Shown here: positions 8,601-11,563 of the stretch, in pieces
Numbering within the stretch: the stretch's first letter is position 1
Layout: each line of letters starts with the position of its first letter
NCBI GenBank assembly: GCA_900555365.1
Contig: USKO01000012.1
Location: 1-11,563, forward strand
DNA from: an uncultured Bacillota bacterium
Lineage (GTDB): Bacteria; Bacillota; Clostridia; Christensenellales; UBA1242
Direction: 5' to 3'
Length of the DNA: 11,563 bases
The notes under the pieces: model-generated
Database searches by the model: none
What the model was told of the DNA's origin: nothing
The model's input: the letters and a program-made list of their open reading frames with translations, nothing else
Made by a program: the position numbers and the translations under genes

Positions 8601-11563
8601 GCTGAAGCAAAACTGCCGTTTAAAGTAACACTATCACCCGCTATCATATTGTTAAATACAACATTCGTCAAAGAGGTTATATTTGCATTTCTATCAAATG
8701 TCTTTTGAACAGAATTAATTGTAAGGTCACGACGAGAAATTGTCAGATTTATTGTGAGGTTGAAGCTTGTATAGTTTGCATCTTCCTCTGCCGTAACTGT
8801 AAAGCTAGCTTGGTTATAGCTGCCAGCTTTTAGTACATCTTGATTTGCCGATATTAATACATTTTCAAGTGCTAATCGGTAGAGCGCGCTATTAAGCGAA
8901 TGGGTTCCGCTCTCGTCTGTCATTGTGAGAGTGATATTAGACTTGCTGTCTTTGCCATTGATTTCAATTGTCCAAACGCTGCTCTCTTCGTCATATACAA
9001 GAGCAAGAGTTGGAGTAGTCTTGTCATATGTCATTGAAAGAGTGTCTGTAACACTGATATTTAATGTCCCAAGCGATGCCAAGATCTCAAATGTGAGGCC
9101 TTCTTGTGCCATTACAACTTCATAGTTGTTGTCATTTAGGGTGTTAATATCTATAAATGAATACTCTCTGCTAGCCTCTCCACTCTCTCTAACAAGACCG
9201 ATAGTTATCTCTTCGCTGGTATTTTTATCAGTAAAGTTTACAGTATAAGTAAACTCAAACTTAGGGTCATCTGTGCCAAAATACTTAGAGGTCAATTCTT
9301 GTGGAAGCATGCTTTGGTTTACTGTAACAGTATATTCTGCCACTTTGATATTTTGAGTAAAGCTTGCAGCATTGAATACTTTATCACTAAGGTTAAGTGT
9401 TAAGGTGTAATCTCCTGCATTTTTAATTTCGCTTGTAGATTGTCCTGACAAAGTAAAGTAGTAGTAAAGATTGTCTTTATCAAGTAGTTCTTCAAGCTCA
9501 CAGTTTGCCATATCATCGCGTGAGAATGTAAGGCTGATATCTTGGATATAATCATATTTCGCATAAACTAAGTCTTCTATGCCATTTACAGTAACTGTTC
9601 CAACATCTATCTTATTGATAGTAAGATGGAATGAGAAAGTTCTGGTCGTTGGAGTATATGAGCCGTAAGATGCCTCAACTACAATTTGATAGTCGCCACT
9701 AGAGTCAATATTGGCTGGCACTGTAAAGCCATCTTTGAGATCGTGAAGAGTAGAGTTTGATCCTGCCCGTCTCCAAGCATATAAGTATGTAATTTCCCCT
9801 TCTTCGTTAAAGTTGTTTAGATTAGATACAACATCTTCAAAATCTATTGCGTCAATTTTGCTGTCAACAGCTGGCTTAGCCTCTCTTTCAACATTACCTG
9901 CTGTTCCCTCAAGCACTTGCAATTTCCAGCTTGCCACTACGCTTGCCGCCAAAATGTTCGCGCCGGCGTCTACTGAAATGTTTGTGCCATCTGTAACGCT
10001 TACGCCGCTGGCTGAAGATGTCCATCCTATGAAATCAAATCCAAGCCATTGATTTTCTGTCGCTAAAGCAACTATTTCGCTTTGTCCAACAGGTATGTAT
10101 ACAAATCCTTGGCTTTGACCGCCACCCTTGTAATCTCCAAGGCTTAAATTAATTGCTTTGTAATTTGTAACAACAAGGCTAAGCTGACTATTACTCTCAT
10201 TTACAGTAAAGTTTCTTTGTTTCGTTTCTACGCTAGAGAGTGTCTGTAATAAGGTAAGTGCCTGCTCAGCAGTTATATCTCCGACAGTCCAAGTCAAAAC
10301 TTGATCTTGCGACTGCGCTGAAATATTAAATGTCACTTCTGCGCCTTTCATGATTTGAACTCGAATATTTTCAGTCCCGTTGCCAGAAATTGAGAATATG
10401 AGATTTTCGTCGCTATCAAGATAGCTAAACTCACTGTCTGTGATGTTGCCACTTTGCGTGTTAACGACAAAGGAATTAAATGTGAAGAGAATGTCATTTC
10501 GAATTGAAAGACTGATCTCGTCGGCATTAAACTCTTCTGCCGATAATGCTAGCTCATATCCTAACCTTGAAGATATGATTTGATAACTGCCATTTACAAT
10601 AATCGTGAAATTTGCTTTGTCAATTTGCTCTTGTCCTCGAGTGATCGTGTAATCTATTGTAAGTTCATCAAAGCTGTCATAGCTGCCTGGCGTTGCTGCC
10701 GTTGTGAAAATCGAATTGATATTGATAGCAAAATCTGCTACATGATCAGGCATAGATGCATTAAATGTCTTAACTTGCTGCACGCTGCCATTTTCAAATG
10801 CTTTGCCACTAATTTGAAGAGTGATTTGGCTTGGAACTATAGTTGCGCTCACATCGCTAGCTGCTGGAGTGAAGACAATGTATTCGCCTTCCTCAGTAAG
10901 ACCTGTGTAATTTGCTATATTGAAATTCACGCCTTTTGTGAAATAGTATTTAACTTGATAATTATTGCCGACATTGTACTGTCCGTCTTTTGCAACAAGC
11001 TCAACTCTAGAAATAGTAAGCTCGCTTACTACGGTAGAATTGTCGTGATAATACAGCGTTCCATTTGAATAGTCATCGCCATTACTTGGAACAATGACAG
11101 AGCCACCTGTAAAGTAAGATTGAATATTAGAGCCTTTGATATTGATTTCACTTGCGTTTATCACAAGTTGATCTGGCGTCGAATAGATCTTGTAAGTGAA
11201 ATCATTCTGCGATAATGAGTCTGCAAGTTCAACCACCATACAAATTTGGGCATTTATAGCGTTTGTGTAATATAAAGTAAATCCCGTTGCGAACTCAACT
11301 CTTGTGCCGCTGTCTCGGTCTCCTATCATATAATATATATCTTCAACTTTGTCTAAGTTGTTTAACATAGCTCCAACTGTCAAGCTTTCAGATAAAGTAA
11401 ACTGCGAATTAGCTACAAGCTGACTAGAAGCGTTGTAATATAAACCATCTACCGCTGTTGTCGTGCCGCTAAAATATCTACTATTTTCATCATTGACTGT
11501 CCAGGCAGAGCATCCAAGTCCTTTTCCTTTGATAAAGGTTATGATCTCATCTGTCAGGATATG
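2648..11563 (-). CDS. Giant membrane-anchored surface protein with InlB-type, MBG/YDG and GLUG-like modules; 5' end off-window
   Basis: One open frame of 2971 visible codons plus TAA, reaching the right edge, so start and signal peptide are not visible. The TTG at 11383 lies inside the frame (codon 61), has coding sequence before it, and is not the start. Order of parts by visible residue: unassigned beta-rich N-terminal part with a YDG-like stretch (1-485); divergent InlB-like unit (485-545, GFDFIGW near 510); Ig-like and MBG/YDG block (560-1225); a long series of InlB B-repeats and divergent InlB-like modules (1250-2815), including a canonical FDPNGG...TAQW unit (1516-1588); GLUG-like domain (2818-2926); one transmembrane helix (2932-2957); RKKKKK and a short acidic cytoplasmic tail. 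No LPXTG is seen. Only seven Cys occur in 2971 residues. These modules are typical of extracellular adhesins, so a role in adhesion or surface display is inferred; no catalytic motif was recognised. It ends on the terminator at 2619-2649. Its GC (about 40%) is above that of the mur genes. Confidence 0.9.
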   Translation of the reverse strand, partial: HILTDEIITFIKGKGLGCSAWTVNDENSRYFSGTTTAVDGLYYNASSQLVANSQFTLSESLTVGAMLNNLDKVEDIYYMIGDRDSGTRVEFATGFTLYYTNAINAQICMVVELADSLSQNDFTYKIYSTPDQLVINASEINIKGSNIQSYFTGGSVIVPSNGDDYSNGTLYYHDNSTVVSELTISRVELVAKDGQYNVGNNYQVKYYFTKGVNFNIANYTGLTEEGEYIVFTPAASDVSATIVPSQITLQISGKAFENGSVQQVKTFNASMPDHVADFAININSIFTTAATPGSYDSFDELTIDYTITRGQEQIDKANFTIIVNGSYQIISSRLGYELALSAEEFNADEISLSIRNDILFTFNSFVVNTQSGNITDSEFSYLDSDENLIFSISGNGTENIRVQIMKGAEVTFNISAQSQDQVLTWTVGDITAEQALTLLQTLSSVETKQRNFTVNESNSQLSLVVTNYKAINLSLGDYKGGGQSQGFVYIPVGQSEIVALATENQWLGFDFIGWTSSASGVSVTDGTNISVDAGANILAASVVASWKLQVLEGTAGNVEREAKPAVDSKIDAIDFEDVVSNLNNFNEEGEITYLYAWRRAGSNSTLHDLKDGFTVPANIDSSGDYQIVVEASYGSYTPTTRTFSFHLTINKIDVGTVTVNGIEDLVYAKYDYIQDISLTFSRDDMANCELEELLDKDNLYYYFTLSGQSTSEIKNAGDYTLTLNLSDKVFNAASFTQNIKVAEYTVTVNQSMLPQELTSKYFGTDDPKFEFTYTVNFTDKNTSEEITIGLVRESGEASREYSFIDINTLNDNNYEVVMAQEGLTFEILASLGTLNISVTDTLSMTYDKTTPTLALVYDEESSVWTIEINGKDSKSNITLTMTDESGTHSLNSALYRLALENVLISANQDVLKAGSYNQASFTVTAEEDANYTSFNLTINLTISRRDLTINSVQKTFDRNANITSLTNVVFNNMIAGDSVTLNGSFASALVGTHALSGLSITGTDADNYNLVDSGYAGSITPLTATDVSITLGKDTFTYGDINEGMSLRDILSIMTSIETTIDTISGDIANGYISVTGWSVSENDLSTAGYLNAGTSKSISFTISSTNFAFAGGQTTEGVSTIICNVSLTIDSMQLDLSSLNIVKNYDETTSLPYGFSDNIDSLILSYGDLLDDVRIDIENSHYEDATVGENKNVTIVLAGEDSANYIPYNAHGTINEFAVTFNVVADQEDDALVSGGSFVDDDQTPVIEKPSFSIEYPTNLSAAQILARFIYPIRPGYKAVGWMIATEDGGYEALTEENILEVLREVAFDETNQTKSINIYVVWEIRTYSISVSGDNFTYQITGEGYNAETGRADYYSSVEIAITGERGYKYMAASIVGTIGSSDRDESGNANAIISLSEIGSAVNVVVTMSEINITVQIDTDIPDYTSRVDNEELLQSVSYFDLANMTVEDLPNLLVTSGTYYLGGFSYTAGDETKTIGEKTLQKVIDEMLPSLEHDEMVVFKAVWSGERYIITFDPNGGTLDGSETIEVIYGSVFGQPFPIATLPGRSNTWQADDGMVYSEDDIYHTIGQFDDQESAWRATLTAQWVNNPYTLTVVFDDKIQVEVQGQQITSGQEYQVIYGETTITLNILTSRGYNFEINDENLNGQANVDENEIILSNLTANGTIEINSIPAPNDLTYFAFNIDKVELGTADAESGQISYEELSQNKIIANTGSTVILRFTPSKGYELSLTSATLVGTSGSISVTIDEEGRLVVTWSGFTTAETLTVRASARTNYITYGDISSFYDSISFGGVSYSVTGGQVPIVTGQTMQISATLKYGYDSALVSSLPDGKVETQECLFNSNSRCYYLSATLTNIDEDFSLTISASPRSYNFIIAVSEGQEEYGEILSSSEQTVLFNESLDLRAGLLANEYIFASWQWNGYEISAEQETSYRITATDKELLESSTDGNLYIYASFRERIIDISFTLTGNGEAAYAQGGEEILLIGNTTQNVSIYLGTDLTIRFIPREGYEIDKVLIDGTEINLEDYGFDEQTNTITLQIDVNDPIESIEISFTASDAYITVQAVVMVNYRPTYGVTDGGRVLLSDSEGNPLDESFYLENDGNLVIGGDYRYIAKTDGTVYFIVESNEGYESNFAARGLQEGGNYGAREVNGKTIYYISGVKEGASVTVTFTALANVIDIYFVTEEDPTVSVEGGTLIGDTSSPLVQINGNNSSHIRATVTTGANLNITVNAGISYNLIADENGYLKYSLSSNLHEGVITAGLVTESNIAQTGYSNTASLQISQVDGNTTIYIYVEPKVYNARFYVNQDTQITVENAITFGEEIDLSLLTQEQRSIIFQEREGYTLAGYYTIQYGQGVQYIDRFGDVTVAWKETGYYWNGQSYVVESNFFNPDTQTFTLYAAWEYDKSSITITFVPEGFENDTQTAGISDVIVNITPSSEIPWYDQNNKWYADVTAGVSITLRAYEFEGYEFRYWSVTKDGQSLGLQGSQFAMEFTQGDYVIEAVYHPVFSLTTNGVGGTTALLQDGQAVTGVSYDPSKTITLQATAAYGYNFLYWQDQTSGEIIEGQYDEASGSYFYTYPELLSSPLNLVAIFEGKETTVTFKSESLQDNNDLTVTLDGESVDISQPFSARVGQTIVAKVRKTLGYTFEFIGGEASYSEESINNQTYAVYTYVIDFKDVVITEEANTLTLTLRGTPEEITLIFNYSVTDDEDNSEKPLVGTLSFIDANGVQSQITETNNSFTILFGQTVTLSIASTSYYRVIDITMFDGTLYPNLTDLYSNGKLTITPDIIMNNFNYQLEFDITFARVLWIDQEERILQGEGTNDNPYLINSEEEMAYVAYLVNEGIENEGGVKYSECVYELMSDLDFTGKYWVPIGTEENPFNGTMYLKEYSISNILHYRSYDPPTSYGGLFWILGEDARIEQQDYTLVIVLSVVGGVIFLILLALLIILLVRKKKKKEMEEIANG
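2651..2770 (-). other. C-terminal membrane anchor of the giant protein
   Basis: Residues 2932-2957 form an uninterrupted hydrophobic helix of 26 residues containing a VVGGV motif. It is followed at once by RKKKKK (2958-2963) and EMEEIANG to the end. By the positive-inside rule the lysine tail is cytoplasmic and everything upstream is outside. There is no LPXTG-like pentapeptide before the helix, so sortase anchoring is unlikely. The arrangement resembles a sorting signal in layout but would leave the protein embedded in the membrane. Confidence 0.85.
2780..3115 (-). other. GLUG-like domain just outside the membrane
   Basis: Residues about 2818-2926 read GEGTNDNPYLINSEEEM, then YELMSDLDFTGKYWVPIG, ENPFNGTMYL, ISNIL and YGGLFWIL. 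This follows the familiar surface-protein pattern G-T-x-x-x-P-Y-x-I, then DIDL-x-G-x-x-W-x-PIG, then PF-x-G-x-x-x-G, then ISNL and GLF seen next to GLUG-type beta-helix repeats. Only one or two turns are present, so it may be a degenerate or capping copy. Its job next to the membrane is unknown. Confidence 0.6.
3120..7810 (-). other. Long array of InlB B-repeat and divergent InlB-like modules
   Basis: Encodes residues about 1250-2815. Units of roughly 80-110 residues recur with the pattern 'beta strand, G-x-x-V/I, G-Y-x-F/L, W, then Y-x-x-W or I-x-A-x-F'. The clearest are PGYKAVGW...IYVVW (about 7560-7740), LGGFSY...VFKAVW (about 7045-7180), FDPNGG...LTAQW (6800-7018), NEYIFASWQW...IYASF (about 5690-5840), YTLAGYY...LYAAW (about 4345-4530), EGYEFRYW...IEAVY (about 4040-4170) and YGYNFLYW...LVAIF (about 3770-3930). 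The modules in between are more divergent. DNA-level identity between units is low by eye, so the array is old rather than freshly duplicated. In Listeria InlB and other surface proteins such repeats act as stalks and may bind host surfaces. Confidence 0.7.
7890..9885 (-). other. Ig-like, MBG and YDG block of the giant protein
   Basis: Encodes residues about 560-1225. First comes an Ig-like unit with YAWRRAGSNS...SSGDYQIVVEAS, closing in HLTINKIDV. Next is an MBG-type unit with IKNAGDYTLTLNLSD, then a clearer MBG unit with KYFGTDDPKFEFTY...LVRESGEASREYSF...NNYEV. A further unit with MTYDKTTPTLALVYD follows. YDG unit 1 has QKTFDRNANI...GDSVTL...LSITGTDADNYNL...GSITP (residues about 948-1020). 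After an intervening unit with TFTYGDINEGM comes YDG unit 2 with VKNYDETTSL...AGEDSANYIPYNAHGTI (about 1135-1220). These domains are known from large secreted filamentous and adhesin proteins, where they serve as stalk modules. Confidence 0.7.
9930..10115 (-). other. Isolated divergent InlB-like unit
   Basis: Encodes residues about 485-545: VYIPVGQSEIVALATENQW, then GFDFIGWTSSASG and a closing ASVVASW. The GFxFxGW core and terminal A-S-W match the InlB/Flg_new pattern. It lies N-terminal to the MBG/YDG block and so is separated from the main InlB array. Confidence 0.55.
10116..11563 (-). other. N-terminal visible part of the giant protein, mostly unassigned
   Basis: Encodes visible residues 1-483. 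The sequence is rich in alternating polar and hydrophobic residues, as in beta sandwiches, with no membrane helix or enzyme motif. One stretch (around residues 235-265, with NIANYTG, SATIVPSQITL and SGKAFENGSV) has the spacing of a degenerate YDG junction: NY, then the end of one unit, then the start of the next. The segment GLGCSAWTVNDENS (residues about 16-29) and the following ones were not assigned. It is open at the edge with no stop in 60 codons upstream of the TTG at 11383. Confidence 0.5.

Noticed and set aside
10580..11068. Plus-strand open frame of 162 codons
   Set aside because: Antisense to the giant gene, Cys/Ile-rich low-quality protein with no motif; the shorter plus-strand frames at 5817-6014, 7548-7733, 8925-9125 and 9813-10052 are shadows in the same way.
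1..11563. CRISPR array, tRNA or rRNA genes, insertion sequence or transposase
   Set aside because: No regularly spaced identical repeats, cloverleaf with the TTC arm, rRNA-like stretches or transposase motifs were found on reading through both strands.

Overview
The window looks like a piece of an AT-rich, Gram-positive-type bacterial chromosome. The best guess is an uncultured gut-associated member of the Bacillota (Clostridia-like). Three things point that way: MurB and MurC of Firmicutes type, a standard genetic code with no in-frame TGA, and a giant surface protein built from InlB-type, MBG/YDG and GLUG-like modules. The phylum is an inference; no rRNA or other marker is present.

Layout. 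(1) Positions 1-736, minus strand: murB, with the 3' end cut by the window edge. (2) Positions 737-820: an 84-bp divergent spacer with the murB ribosome binding site and weak promoter-like hexamers for both directions. (3) Positions 821-2176, plus strand: complete murC. (4) Positions 2177-2618: a 440-bp very AT-rich non-coding stretch. It is not featureless. It holds an A7/T7 hairpin, two degenerate copies of a 25-29 bp repeat, and a 192-bp inverted-repeat element (2354-2545) enclosing four hairpins almost end to end. (5) Positions 2619-2649: a strong bidirectional intrinsic terminator. (6) Positions 2648-11563, minus strand: one uninterrupted frame of 2971 visible codons plus stop, open through the right edge. 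It encodes a giant multi-domain cell-surface protein whose N-terminus and signal peptide lie outside the window.

The two mur genes catalyse consecutive cytoplasmic steps of peptidoglycan precursor synthesis. MurB makes UDP-N-acetylmuramate and MurC adds L-alanine to it. Here they are transcribed away from each other from a shared 84-bp spacer rather than in one operon. The giant gene converges on murC and meets it across the structured spacer and the terminator. It ends in a single transmembrane helix and a poly-lysine tail with no LPXTG motif, so it is probably membrane-anchored with a very long extracellular stalk of beta-sandwich repeats. An adhesin or surface-display role is inferred from domain types only.

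Residue numbers for the giant protein count from the first visible codon (11563-11561), because its true start is not in the window. Positions of hairpins and repeats were read by eye. No database search, folding or alignment program was run.
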